Assembly: GCF_042453785.1 (NCBI RefSeq)
Contig: NC_091673.1
Span: 1,123,501 to 1,187,500 of the forward strand
DNA: 64,000 bases
Source: Malus domestica
Taxonomy: Eukaryota; Streptophyta; Magnoliopsida; Rosales; Rosaceae
Direction: 5' to 3'
This document shows positions 1 through 12,900 of this stretch, piece after piece. A program made the position numbers and the translations under genes. The notes under the pieces were generated by a model. That model had not been told where the DNA came from. It saw only the letters and a list, made by a program, of their open reading frames with translations, and searched no databases. The stretch's first letter is position 1; each line of letters starts with the position of its first letter.

Positions 1-360
1 TGCATGATAGATATAATTGATTTAAGTTGATTATATAACGAGCTGGCAAACATTATGAGTGTAGAAAATATGTAGTAATTAATGAAAGAAATTTAAACAC
101 ACCATAATCATTTATATATAATGAATTAGTACAATATTTTACACTTTATACATTGCATGGTAAGATACATGAGTGACTTAGCAAGGTCTAAAATATCGAT
201 GATATCGGAAATATCGGTAGTAAAAAAAAATATCGGTAGTCTAAAAACACGGAAATTTCGATGGAAATATCGGGATATTATGGATATTTTAGACCATGGT
301 CTCGATGGAATAGATCATTGGTTATGCACATATTTGTGCCCCTACCAATGTTGTTGAGGA
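1..360. other. AT-rich spacer with repeated short motif
   Basis: No gene is visible. Between about 186 and 300 the motif AATATCGG or close variants (TATCGAT, TATCGG) recurs several times, giving a locally repetitive patch. The Ty1/copia remnant may already begin near the right end, but I could not place its left boundary. Confidence 0.4.
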
Positions 361-3300
361 GTACCATTCTCGTAGTCAATATGTGAGATTGATTTTGCTC
401 CACCGAACATCGTTGGAAGAGTAGAATTTTGACATGAATGACCTTGTTAGCCGAATCCTCTTAATCACTTTGGTTTACTTTGTGAACATTTTTCCATGTT
501 CTTGGATTCAAGTTTGGTGTTTGCTTTAGTTATGGATAATCTTATTGATATTGTCCTTGAATACAAGTTAATTGAATCATGCTTCTTGTATAAATGTGAC
601 TGAATTTAATTAAACACGTGATTATGTATGAATGTGGGAAAGTTAGTTCTTGAATGAGATACTACACACACTGACTTTATACCTAAATCACATCTCTAGC
701 AACAACTTCATGTCTATCCAACCTGATTAAGAGCATTGGCACACTCCTCGTTGTATGAATGGTACTAAATTACCATGTTCGATACCTTATACTCTATTCG
801 TTCTGGAAGAACGTCGTTGAGTTTTTTTAAAGATATTCGAGATGACAACGACCATGAATGAAACCACTGAAGAAAATAGAGTGAAATATCTTTGCACCAC
901 TTCCAAAAATGAGTCTGAAGCTTTGATTTGGGCCTAATGGGTTGTCTCTCAATCGGGAACACACTACATGTGGCCGGCCTGGAGCCTGGTGATTGAGCAG
1001 TTTACTTGCTTTTACACGACCATTTGGGATACTTAGGTCGAACAATGATGCTATAACGCATCTCCTTACCCGAAGTAAGGATCTTGTGCTTACAAGCACA
1101 CATTGCCAAGTCTGCTCATTAGGAAAATTGATTTTCTATATCATTCCTCGCAAAGATACGAAATCACTATTTTTCACTGTGGATTCAAGGGAATACTGGT
1201 CATATGTTTGTCCACACACATTGCTGCTAAACCTCCTGGCCAATTAAAGGTTCACCACCCTACTTATCCCTTAAACTCTAGGAGACTGGATGATGCCAGA
1301 GAGTTTATATCGACAGTTTTCGATAAAGTATTGCACGTCTTTTAGGTTTATAATTGAACATTGAATTCCCATGTTCACCCTAAATAGCCTCGCATAACGA
1401 TCATAAAGCGCAATTTTAAATGATCGCCCATAATTTGGAAAACGTACCAAATTTTCGGTTTCTGCCTAGGGTTATGCAATCTTGTATGCAGCTATATTGG
1501 TCTACCTTAAGGCCCATTGCCACCGAACCTATTCGACGTTAGAGTTGGTTATTGGGTACGAACCTGACGTTTTTCGTATTTACGCATTTTGATATGCATT
1601 CCATGTGCCAAGTTGCGCTGCCGTAATGTGCCAATATGGTCATCAAAGAAGGGTGTGAATCTTTGTCAATTATGATTCTCCTTCATACTAGCTCTCTTAG
1701 AGCCTTTACATACGATCTTTTTACGCTTCATTTATAGGTTGTCACTTTAATGACAACCCGCCGTTAGGGGGAGATAAGAACGTAAATATTTCTATAGAAC
1801 GACGTGAATTTGTGTGGACGTTGCCCATTATGTCTCATCTCAATCCATGTACCGCACAAGTGTGATAAGCAAATGCGATGAATTCTAGCTTTCAGAATGT
1901 TGCTCCAGACGCATTCCTCTGATCTAGCTAAAGTGATGAGATCATATACCAATTGTGAACATGCATGCAAGGATAAACGTACTAAACGAACGTCGAGTCA
2001 ACATCCCTGGAAGTTGTGCCGCCTCTGTTGGACGGTTTGGCCGTTCTTGTTGGACGGTCTCGTACACCGACGGATAGTCAATACTTGATCATTGGACGGT
2101 TTGGCCGTTCCTAGAGCATGATAAATCACTCAGTTAGTAGGATTCACTTCTCTATAAGAGGAAGACACGGCACAACAATGGATCTATACTTGATCGTTGT
2201 CTCAAATCATTTCCATCTTATGAGATTAATTAAAATTACTCCTAAGACTTGAATTTCTTAGTCCAGTATACTAGTTTGGATGAGTTAATGGAATTGAAAT
2301 GAGATTACTATCGATGATGTTTTCACTTATATGGTAGCTACCGACATAAATGAAAAGCGACGATATCAAACCGTGTTCTGTTGATTAAGTGACAATGTAG
2401 AACTGATTGTACAACCGATATTACAATCCAGGTCAAATTCCTTACCAAGGTGTGTTTTGGACCTATCATTCTTACATTGCCCAAGGTAACTCTGTTGTGT
2501 TACAAGTGGGAAAGGAAGCGAAATGAGATGAATGAAATAGTGCGATATGATGCACGCTTTACGGTGTAAGGTTTCTCTCAAAACATCATGTGATTGATAG
2601 CAGCATTATGAAATGTGGTTAGTGTTTTCTCCATGGGGATATAGATACGAAGATTTAAATGTTAAGTTCCCGAAGAATTACATGTTAAGTTCAACTTTGC
2701 ACTTCATTGTACTTAGCTCATTGTATTAAACATGACATCTCATTCGCTGTTGATTTATTGGTAAAAATGCAGCACTGCGCCTACACGTAACCACTGAATT
2801 GGTATTAAAGACGTACCATGAAGGTACTAAGAATTTGGGCAAATCCCAACGCCTCTCAAGCAGACCCGACCCTCTAATCCTCAGAATGATGCTTGCCTTA
2901 TTTGTTATGCTGACGCAGGTTACTTATTAAACCCGTACAAGGCAAAATCCCTAAATGGTTATGTCTTTATCGTTAAGGGATATCGCAATATCTTGGAGGT
3001 CCACGATATGACCTTAGTTGCGAAATCTTCGAATCGTTCCAAAACTCACATCACTTCACTATGCCACACGTGAGACATGGTTAGGAGTTCTTGTTGAGCA
3101 TATTTGAAGTACTTGTTATTTTCATTCATCGTTAAGTCCCAACGACGATCCATGAAGATTATGCCGCATGTATCCACCCAACCAAGCCATGATACATCAA
3201 CGAAGTCAATGCCAAGACAGATTGTGTTTACATCTACATCAACAAAGTATCAGGAGATTGAAGTCATGCAAGCCGATCCCAGACAACGTTGTTGACCTCT

Positions 3301-4078
3301 ACACGACGTCACTACTGAAGTCAACCTTCTAAGAAGCTTGTCCGAGGAATTGGTATGCCTAACTATTCATTTGCAATGCTTATAGTTCTCATTTGGAAGT
3401 TCTGTCAAACTTAGGGGGAGTATTCAGAAATATACTCACTTGATATTAATGTACTCTTTTTCCTACGATTATAAGCATTTTCCCCACTGGGTTTTTGCTA
3501 CCTAACTAGGTTTTGACGAGGCACCCATCCTAGGCTGATCATACCCTTGTGAGTTCTTCTACTTACGTCCAGAAGACGTATAGTTTTGACTTAATGCAAC
3601 TTCTCACATTTCTCCTTAGTATATAGGGTTTTCTCTCAACTTGGGTTTTACCATAGCGAAGTTTTATGAGTTTTACCTTTTTATGCATTTTTCCGTTGAT
3701 TTGAGACTCGTATTCGCTCATTGTGCTGATGACTTCATCAATTGTACTTACTTCATCGTTGAAGACCTGATGCACCATTTACTTGAGTATTTACACACTC
3801 AAGGGGAAGTGTTGCAATCCTATTATATTAGGAATGTGATTGTGTAAATTCTAGTGTATCTAGGGATATCTTTGAATATTCCCTTTAGTAGTTAATATCT
3901 TATTAGAGTTGTAATCATATTAGGGTAAAGAATTAACCTTCTCTACTACTATAAATAAAGGCACAATGGGGTGGAATATAACATACCTCACAATTACAAA
4001 TCTCTCTATTCTCTCAATATGTGCCGCACCTTCCTTTCTCTGGCCTCCATAATTGTTCAATAAATTATTCCTACAACA
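361..4078 (+). mobile_element. Decayed Ty1/copia retrotransposon, 5' end not seen
   Basis: Degenerate copia polyprotein pieces occur in the order expected for a plus-strand element. A GAG-pre-integrase-like patch lies at about 993-1250 (CQVCSLGKL, a relic of the zinc-binding C-x2-C segment). Integrase-like patches lie at 1500-2000 and a reverse-transcriptase N-terminal patch at about 2430-2580. An RNase H patch follows at about 2880-3380 (resembling YADAGYL, then a K-G-Y-x-F stretch). A purine-rich tract (AAGGGGAAG, 3801-3809) abuts the 3' LTR. Stops and frameshifts are frequent in every domain, so no protein can be made. A second GGGGGAG tract near 3414 resembles the usual copia polypurine site upstream of degenerate sequence. 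No 5' LTR is present in the window. The copia call rests on domain order (integrase before reverse transcriptase). Confidence 0.75.
3810..4078 (+). repeat. 3' LTR of the copia element
   Basis: The 269-bp segment begins TGTTGCAATCC and ends CCTACAACA. The TGTTG/CAACA ends are perfect inverted repeats of the type that bounds copia LTRs. A TATA-like CTATAAATAAAG lies at about 3949. The purine-rich tract directly upstream fixes the left edge. With the other LTR absent, a target duplication cannot be tested. Confidence 0.75.
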
Positions 4079-5091
4079 GTATGGATATATAAATGTATGA
4101 AAAATGAAATTTCTTTTAACTATTTTATAGATGATAGGTAAATTAATTTTATTTATTTTCGTAGATACCTCTATCACATGTTAAACGTTTATCAACATGC
4201 ATCATATGTAATGACATATAAATTTTCTTTTTCCTATTTTCCATGAAAGTGATTAAAATTTCTTATTTAAATCTTCAAATTAAAATTTTGAGTAAAGATG
4301 CATACATCAATATATTTAATTAAAGTTGAAAATAAGAAAACTGGACTAAGTCCAACAATAGCTCAAATTGACATGGATCAAAGTACCCCAAAAAGTCATT
4401 ATATGCCTTGATAAAAAAAAAGTCATTATATGCTCTTCTTTTACGAAAGCGCCAAAAAAATATATATGTAGGAGCTGAACAAACATTTTATAGTACCAAT
4501 AACAGCAGTATTGTTTTAATTTTGTTTAGGGAGATTTTGTGTAAATGCCACCTGGACTTGTAAGCATGTGCAATATTACCACGTGGACTTTCAATTTTTA
4601 TTTTTTACTACATGTACTCTATTAATGATTGGAATCTAACACCTACGTAACTTTTCTCAATTTTTTCGTTAACACATGTCACCTGCGTGGATATTTTTGT
4701 CAGTTAACTTTATGGGGTTTACTAGAATCAAATTGACTCCAAAAATAATACTGCCCGAATCAATATGACGCCAAATTTGGGGGGTTTGTACAACCCAGTT
4801 CAGTAATTCCCTCCATAAGCGTATGAAAAATTAATATTTAAATAAATTAATTAATATGAACCTCACACTCACTTGCAACCTACCAAAAAAGCATTAAAAA
4901 CTCGTTGTATATGAAAGACTAGATTTTTTCATAATTTTCTACGCAAAGATGAACTCATTATTGTCCATCCCTCTTCACTTAATGCCAATGTAGATGTTAG
5001 CAATTAATTTTCACTTCAATTTTTCAACAACCCTCGACAAAATCAAACCCAAAATCAACTTCTCCCTTTCTTTTCTTGACCCAACTCTAAC
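4079..5091. other. Intergenic AT-rich spacer
   Basis: No gene seen. A short direct repeat AAAGTCATTATATGC occurs at about 4393 and 4421. A stretch at about 4525-4800 (GTGTAAATGCCACCTGGAC onward) looks like moderately repetitive intergenic DNA, but I could not find element ends. Confidence 0.4.
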
Positions 5092-6569
5092 TGATGAGTC
5101 AATATTATATTCAATATTTTACCCTATTCTTAGTATAATTTGGTTATTATTTTGGTAGAATTTTGATATTTTGTTTTATATTTTCAACATAGGACATTCG
5201 ACTTCCTTTGGAGAAAAACGTGATCAAACGGATGAATTTTTTAGTGATTCAAATTGGAGGAGCTTGTGTATTTCTTGGCATATTCGTGTCAAAATTTGGG
5301 ATTTTTCTACATAGCGGTTATTTTCTGGCGATTTATTAAAGGAGCAGTGCGTGTTGTTGGAAAATGACATTTCTGGGCTTAAACTGCATCTTTGGAGCCC
5401 AAGCTGACCTCAGATTGGTTCGTGCCCTTCTTGAGAAGTGTTCAAAATAGTCTAAGCTTTAAATTCAACTATTTTGGGCATGTTGTGGAGCTGTTATGGG
5501 TCCAAAATGTGGTTGTGCAGATTTTTGGGCGAATTTACCAAGTTAATTTAGGATTATGTTTCCTATTTTATTTCAATTTATTAGGTTTCCTAGTTTTATT
5601 CTAAGACCTTTTACTAGGAGGATTTTATTTAGAGTAGTATAAATAAGCCTTTTTGGGCTAGCCTTAGGGTGGAACGCACGCACTATTTGGAGAATTGTTT
5701 TTGACAATTTAAGTTTATTTTCAAGGTGTTTTCTATCCATGTTTTTAATAATATTTTGTTTTATGATTATTTGTAACTAATTTCCGTTTGCTAGGGCGAT
5801 GCCTGAGCTTTAGCAAGAATATGTAGTCTCTTTTTAATTTTCTTATGATATTATGCATGCATACTTTGAATTATTAATTATTGTGCTTTAAACTATTTAT
5901 TTGTCTTAGTGATTCGCGACCATTAGGATATTTAGAAAAGTAATTTGATGCAATTTTGGCGGAAGGTTGTCCCTAAAATTGACTAAGGCTTCTTGTGGTT
6001 AATATGTGTAGCTAATTAGGATGGACGACACGTCTTAAGAGTTATATGGTTTTTCAAAAGGTTTTCACAAAACTTAATGAGTCTTACATGTTCACATTCG
6101 ATCTGAACACCACAGACGGGTTGCATGTTAGATATACGTTCTATGTTGGAGGTTCCAAGTAGGATATATTTTAGGAAAACATAACCTTTAAAATATCATG
6201 TGTAATTCGTAAGAAATTAGAAGAACTACGTAGGATTGTTAGGGAGACGGCGGAACCCTAGTGCTTTTCCAAATTTATTTCTCAAAACCTTTTCTTTTTT
6301 ATTTGATTTATTCTTAATTGGTTACTAGTTGTTTTTCCTAAATTACTTTTATTAAATTCGTTTTTTATTACATTTAAATTCAAAATCAACCTTTTCCAAT
6401 CTTTGTTTTCAAATAATTAGCTAAGAATTAGTATAAATACATATTATTCATTCAAACCCTACGGAAACGACCTTACTTGAGCCGTTTTATATTACAACTA
6501 TCTTGTTCTCTTGCAAGTATTTTTAAGTGTTTTTATCCCTATTTTTGCAGGTGGTAAAAATCCCTATCA
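5092..6569 (+). mobile_element. Probable solo LTR of a Ty3/gypsy-type element
   Basis: The 1478-bp segment starts TGATGAGTC and ends CCCTATCA, so the ends are a TGAT/ATCA inverted repeat. The flanks are CTAAC (5087-5091) and TTAAC (6570-6574), a 4-of-5 match to a 5-bp target duplication. A TATA-like AGTATAAATAAGCC lies at about 5636. No internal coding region, primer site or second LTR follows, which fits recombination between LTRs. The large size and absence of coding suit plant Tat/Ogre-lineage LTRs, but the lineage is inference. Confidence 0.55.
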
Positions 6570-7209
6570 TTAACCTCGCAAAAAAAAAAAAAAAGCCTTC
6601 ATACAAATTAATTCCAGTGAGCCCTAAGAAGTGAATTGACAAAATATCCTTCCACATGATCAGAGCGTGACATGTTTTAACGGAAAAATAGATGGAAATT
6701 AATGTAGGTGGTAGATTCTAAAAGTTAAGAAAATTTAAATTGAAAGTTGAGGTGGTATTGGAGTAGATAGAGAAAATTTTAGCTACTTTATATGTTATTA
6801 CATTCATAAGGGGAGATGATTTTTTTTTTTTTTTTTTTTTTTTGAGAACTAAGGGGAGATGATGTTTTGATCTATAGAAAACGGTCATGGAATGATTGAC
6901 CAAGTACGCAAAGTTTCTATCACTTGGTCGTCTTCACACTTCACACCCTCCTTGTGAACACTGACTGATGCCAAGAAGATTGACTTCCAACACTCAATTT
7001 TTGTACGTACCAATAATATTTACTAAATCTTTTAAAAACGATTTCATACAAAGTGAAAAGTAGAAAAATTGGTTAACATTATTAAGTTATTGACACCAAC
7101 TTTATCAAAGTCCCACGCCATAAAATTTTCAAGACCACATGTATTAGTCAGGTCAAGTGTAATTTTTATTTGTATATTTTAGGTCAAAAGTGTAGAATTA
7201 TTGTTAGAG
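6570..7209. other. Intergenic spacer with homopolymer tracts
   Basis: A run of about 14 A lies near 6581 and a run of about 23 T at 6821-6843, the latter between two copies of a short AAGGGGAGATGAT motif. No gene is seen. Confidence 0.4.
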
Positions 7210-7403
7210 GGAATTGGATCCGATCAGGAGGATCCTCACATTTTAATTATTCATCACATCTTAATTATAAATCATTTGATTTTTTTATATTTAAAACTAA
7301 ACACAAATAGTACATACAAAAACTAACAGCATGATATACGATGAACGGATATGATCTGAAGATTCCTAAGATCTCCACAAATTGGATCCGGAGAGAATCA
7401 TTT
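7210..7403. mobile_element. GGATCC-family MITE, copy 1
   Basis: A 194-bp AT-rich element with inverted ends: GAATTGGATCCGATCAG on the left and CAAATTGGATCCGGAGAG on the right. The inner core contains ATGATATACGATGAACGGA. The same layout recurs at 7606-7781 and 43044-43251, with partial copies near 13800 and 53560. It has no coding capacity. Confidence 0.6.
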
Positions 7404-7605
7404 TCCTTGTTAGAATTAGTGTCTAGCCATAACACAGGTAATGAAAGAAATTTCGATGGGATTGTTTGAGTTTATCAAGCTTCTATGCTGAATAAAATTA
7501 ATATAAGATTAAATGAAACTAAAACACAAGAAGATCTATACATTTATAAAAATTATTCTACTGATGACGTGTTCAGATCCCTTTTTATGGTCTTTATAAT
7601 TGAAT

Positions 7606-7781
7606 CAGGATCCTCCTCGAATTCATTCCTTAGGAATTCTACAATCTGTGTAATCAGTTTTCGTTAGGTAATATTTATATTTGAATTTTAAATTTTAAAT
7701 AATTTTTAATCGTACGATATACAATAAACGAACATGATTATGAGATCCTTAGTCAATGGATCCGGCGAGGATCCTGCTTCT
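7606..7781. mobile_element. GGATCC-family MITE, copy 2
   Basis: Ends CAGGATCCTCCTCGAATTC and GGATCCGGCGAGGATCCTG form an inverted repeat. The core carries CGATATACAATAAACGAACA, matching copy 1 in position. It is non-coding. Confidence 0.55.
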
Positions 7782-8842
7782 TTATAATTGTCGTATCATA
7801 TTATCCATCACTTCATTAGAGTGGGTCAGTTTCCGCGAACCCACACGTTAATAACTTGAGAGTAAGATACTGTCGTGGCTTTACGTCCTTCTCCCAGTTT
7901 TGCCTTTATTTTATTGGTCAGCTTGTTCCAGTTTTCACACTGGAGAATAAGACAACAGCATCCTGTACAGTAAAGGCAAAAGTGTGTAAACGGTCCAACA
8001 AAAGTCAAATACAAAATCCCAGATAAGGAAATCAAGGCGAAGATAAAATTATGGAGAAGTTTTTGTGCAAATTATCGGAAAATTATAATTGTAATTACTT
8101 GTATTTTATTTAAAAAATAAAATGCATTTGGTTTTTATCTGGTGGTGTATGTCGGGAAGTATCAATGCTATAGTTTTTTTAAAACGATTAGTTGGTAGTT
8201 TCGCGATAACATTTTACTTTTTTTTAGCAGAAAAACTCACAAAAGTTCAGCTATCATCGCATGATTCCATAGTGCCCTTGTTTGGTAAGAATTCTTAGTC
8301 TAGAAACTTGTCATTTGTGGTTATTTAGGTGAAACAGCTAGACGTTTTAGAGGAAATAAATTGCCTAAATTGGCGAACGTATGTGTTACTCCTCTGTCAA
8401 CCAGAAGCCCTACATTGTTTTGGATATTTGCGACTTGTAATAATAAACTAGTTGCCAACTATTGGTTGGAATTCTTTTTAGGACCCACGACATACGAAAC
8501 CAACACATTCTTCCACCACACGATAAATACCAATTATTTATGGTTATATATTGTTGATTGTGATATTGGACGACTAACTGCAAGAAAGGTTGGGTTTTGA
8601 TGTACGTATTGCGTACCGACCTTCCTACTTCCTAGAGCTAGTTGACGTTCAACTTAGATTTGCAAGCGTGTTGGCTGATTTATGTAATTTATTATGTATT
8701 TTATGTTCCTGAATGATTGATTTTATTACACAAATGAGAATTAGAATTATATATTCTGGTTGTTGGCTTCTTTGTGTTTATGAAAACAAATTGATAGCAC
8801 AATTATTTTCAATCCATAATTCTTTTATGTTTACAAATACAT
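7782..8842. other. Intergenic spacer
   Basis: No convincing gene or bounded repeat. Open frames here are short and lack recognisable motifs or splice context. Confidence 0.4.
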
Positions 8843-8995
8843 ATGAAGATTAAAAAAGTGTGCCCTCCTCCGCAAGGTTTGTTCAGGAAGGGTGAGTTAG
8901 GGCTTAAAATCAAGCCAAAGGGTGTAGTTGATGGACAACATGTGAATATTTATGTACCCATTGTTTGTTACGAGGGATGGAGGAGGTTAGGTTAG
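8843..8995 (+). CDS. Small open reading frame of unknown function
   Basis: A 50-codon ATG-to-TAG frame begins MKIKKVCPPPQGLF and continues through KGELGLKIKPKGVVDG. Its composition (Lys/Gly-rich, few rare codons) looks more coding than the AT-rich surroundings. I recognise no family, and there is no clear TATA box or splice partner nearby. It may be a real micro-gene, a decayed exon or a chance frame. The only visible support is the contrast with its flanks. Confidence 0.2.
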   Translation: MKIKKVCPPPQGLFRKGELGLKIKPKGVVDGQHVNIYVPIVCYEGWRRLG

Positions 8996-9911
8996 CCGAA
9001 ATATAATTATCGATATAAGGACGTTGGGTGCTCTTAATTTTTTAGGTAAAAATGGATGAAAAAAAAAAGTTTCAAGCCAATATTCGAGGCACCACGACGC
9101 TGAAGTAATCCATGTTCATCTTCCTCTCATACACTCATGATACTTTTAGAAATTATAATATACTTGCAGACCATGTCGACCCTCCCTATTTAATTTTGTA
9201 AACTAATATATGATGTATATAAAAAATCAGGAATCAAACTAGAGGAGCTAACTGATCCGACACATATTCGTCTTTTCTCTTTCCGTTATTTACCTTTTTT
9301 TTAATTTCAAATAAATAAACTTATCACATGTTAAAAAATTAGAAAACAAACAGTCACGATTGAAAATGCAATACTATGATTAATAATTATTAATAAATTT
9401 GGAAACAAAAAAATGTTCAATATGTTTGTTATATAGATAGAGTAGGATTCTCTTCCCACAAATCTCCTCCCCATTTCTCTCATTCTCTCTCACTTTCCTT
9501 TTTTTTTTTTTTTCTCTTCCGATATAAAAAATTAACACAAGAAATAACTTAATTGAGACCGTTTAAATAAAATAAGAAAAATAAAATAAAATTTAGAAGA
9601 AAAAAAAAAATCCTACCCTCACAGAAAATAAAACCGGTCAAACTCGCTGAATAAGGATTTAAGAATCGGAACAAAATATGCACGACTTTGATATTTATAC
9701 AAAAATTATAAACACCTTATTCAAACCTACCTAATTTACAAATCAGTTCAAATAAGAACCCAATATATACCAAGTCTTGACATTATTCTCATCTACTTGT
9801 CTCTCCTCCTCCTCCTCGAATTATTTCTTCACCGTTTTCCTACCAACGTTATCATCCAATACAATCACAGATATAGAAAAGCTTAACTGGGTTTCAGACA
9901 GACAGACAGAG
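8996..9911. other. Upstream region of the MACPF gene
   Basis: AT-rich sequence with a pyrimidine tract (TCTCTCATTCTCTCTCAC then poly-T) at about 9470-9515 and several A-rich runs. The last 150 bp before the MACPF start form its likely core promoter and leader. No other gene is seen. Confidence 0.4.
9764..9769 (+). promoter_or_regulatory. Likely TATA box of the MACPF gene
   Basis: CCAATATATACCAAG contains TATATA 148 bp before the ATG, leaving a leader of about 115 nt. The inference rests on position only. Confidence 0.4.
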
Positions 9912-12900
9912 ATGAGTGGTGACGATCACAGCATGATCGTGGAGAGGGCACTAAACAGCCTAGGCAAAGGATTTGATTTGACGTCAGATTTCCGACTGAA
10001 ATACTGCAAAGGAGGCAAACAAAGATTGGTTGTGCTCAACGACACCGATAAAAGAGAACTCACAGTTCCTGGTTTCAGAACCATTCAGAACGTCTCCGTC
10101 GACATTAAATGTGACAAAGGCGACCGTACTCGTTACCAATCCGATATCCTCACCTTCAATCAGGTATATATGCATACACAACCTTTATTTTTCTACAAAT
10201 AATAAAGGATCAAATTAATTATAAACGAAGAAGAAGGTTAAGGTTCTACCGTAAATTTAATCAATTACTTATATTAGTGAGTATAATTCATGCAGATGTC
10301 GGAGTTTTTCAACCAAAGGTCGAGTGTGCCGGGGAAAATCCCATCAGGGCTGTTCAACGCTATGTTTGGATTCGACAGCGGTTCGTGGGCAAAGGATGCA
10401 GCAAACATCAAGCACTTGGCTCTTGATGGCTACTACATCATATTCTTCAATGTTCATATTGATAGATACCCTCTTGTTCTCGCCGACGAAGTCCGTGAGT
10501 CCGTTCCATCCACCTGGGATCCTCCTGCCCTTGCAAGGTGTGTATATATGCATACCATTGTTTTTATTTTTAATATACAATGAAATTATAATTTAAGTTA
10601 AGATAAATCTAATAAATTGATATCGAACTAATCATTTACGAAAATCAAACATAAGGCCTCCTAGTTACATGTGAAGAGAAAGAATACAAGACTATAGTAC
10701 TGGTAGTCATGCATCAGTAATTCAATTAAGATTGATGATATGAAATTTAGGGTTTTTACTTGTAAGTTATTTTTCACGAGGAAACGAATTTTGAAGGTTT
10801 TGGGTGCCTCCTAACTCTCCCACCATGCCAGACTTAATTACATCCCTGATTTTAACTTAAACATATGTTATACAAAATTGTACGGAGCAACTGCAGCTTT
10901 ATCTTATTGTATATGATAATAAAATAGAAAAAATAAAGGTAAAAAGATGGTTGGTTTCAAATAAGGTTCAGATATTCTTGAATTATTCAAATATACTTGG
11001 TTTTTTTACTCACAAATCTTATGAATTTATTTAGATGAAGATTTTTTTTTTCCCAAAAGCTAGGCCTTAATTTTCGTACCAAAAAAGAAAAATACAGGAC
11101 CACTTTCTTTCTACTTTCGTTTTTTGTTAGAAGCTAGCCATAACATTGTCAACTATGTTATTAATTAACGCGCTTTTATAAAGAAATCCCATGTTTTCCC
11201 CACTAATTATGCAAACTACGATGCCTATGATTTGTGCCTTGTGATCTTGATGTTGTTTGGCAATCAATAAAATATATGTTGTGTATATATACACACACAT
11301 AAAAAAAAAAGCAAATTGACGGCGAGAAATATATATGCCATTATTGGATATTGAAATACTGTCTGACCTACTGACTAGATTTTCCTTGGTTTTGGCCATT
11401 CATCCACATGCATGCATGCTTGATTTCTGTTTTCTTTGGATAAAATATTTAATAGAATTTGACTTAGTAAAGTTGGTTAGAATATATAATTTTCGTTCAA
11501 GAATTTTATAGGGCTCGTTTAGAAGTACTTTTAAAATTATTGAAAACGTTTTTGGTGAAACTAATTTTGATTTCCAAAAGCACTTTAAGTGATTTTTGGA
11601 ATAAGTAATAGATATGTGTTTCTTACAGGAAACACTTTAAGTACTTTTCTAAGATCAACTTGTATTTTTACTAAGGATTGGTTTCAAATACATTTTTATC
11701 AAAACATTTTTCTGTCATTTTAAAAACATTTCCAAACAATCTCATATTTTGTAGAAGGAAATATATAGTCAACATTTCCAGCCACATTGAGATTTGAAAA
11801 ACCTAGTTTATACTAAAAGTGTATGTGTACATGTACTGTCTCCCATGGGGCTTGAAAATTAGTAGAAGTCACATAATTGGGCGGTTCTCTATTATAGCTG
11901 TTTTTACATTGTGGACCGTTCCTATTTGGACTGACCAATTCTTTGGTTTTGGAATATTTGGCTGTCTGGTAAACATGTACTGGCTACTGGGACGTTACTT
12001 ACCGGACAAAGAATTTCACAATCTTAGGATCGTTATAGTCCAGCCGTTGTTCACCGAAGCTTTTACTTTTGTCGATCATCTCTTTATAGATCATTTCACT
12101 ACACAAAATCTAGTTTACCAATTCCGCTCAAGGGGAGCTGCAACTTAGCGTTCTGCTCAATTTAATTTGTCTAAAACTTTTATCTTTGAATACCAGACAA
12201 CCATTTTGCTCTTATTTGACATTAACTGTGTGCACATTTGACAGATTCATTGAGAAATATGGCACTCACATCGTCGTGGGATTGAGTGTTGGGGGCGAGG
12301 ATGTTGTCTTAGTAAAGCAAGATAAATCTTCAAACATGCAGCCATCGGACCTCAAAAATCACTTGAATGAGCTTGGAGATCAGCAATTTACAGGGGCATG
12401 CAGTTTCTCCCCATCACACTCCAAATCCAAAGACCAAAAACACAAGGTATATAAATGTATAGAAAAGTTTTTTTAACGTGCAGTGTCAACGACATGTGAT
12501 GCACCTAACGCCCATATTATATGAATAAATATAACATGATAATTGAGTAAACATTTGTCACATCACCAACAAATTAAATATATATATATATACAGGGAGC
12601 TTAAGGGGAGGGATCCCCATTTTTTCAAAAAAAATGGGGACACGCTCCCCACCGTTAGATTGACTTTAATGAAATTGTGTAGTTGAGATTAAAACACAGG
12701 CCATAGAATCTCAACCACATGATTTCATTTAATTCAAATCCAACGGTGGGGAGCGTGTCCCCATTTTTTTGAAAAAATAGGGATCCTTCCCCTTAAGCAA
12801 TTCCTATATATATATATTACTCGCTTACTATATACAGTTTTAATCCTCATAATATTTGAGCCATAATAATATTTGCACATGGTTTAATTGCAGGCACCAC

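Noticed and set aside
1764-2088. Short frames near 1764-2088 as host exons
   Set aside because: They align with the decayed copia integrase/linker region and contain stops in the element's own frame.
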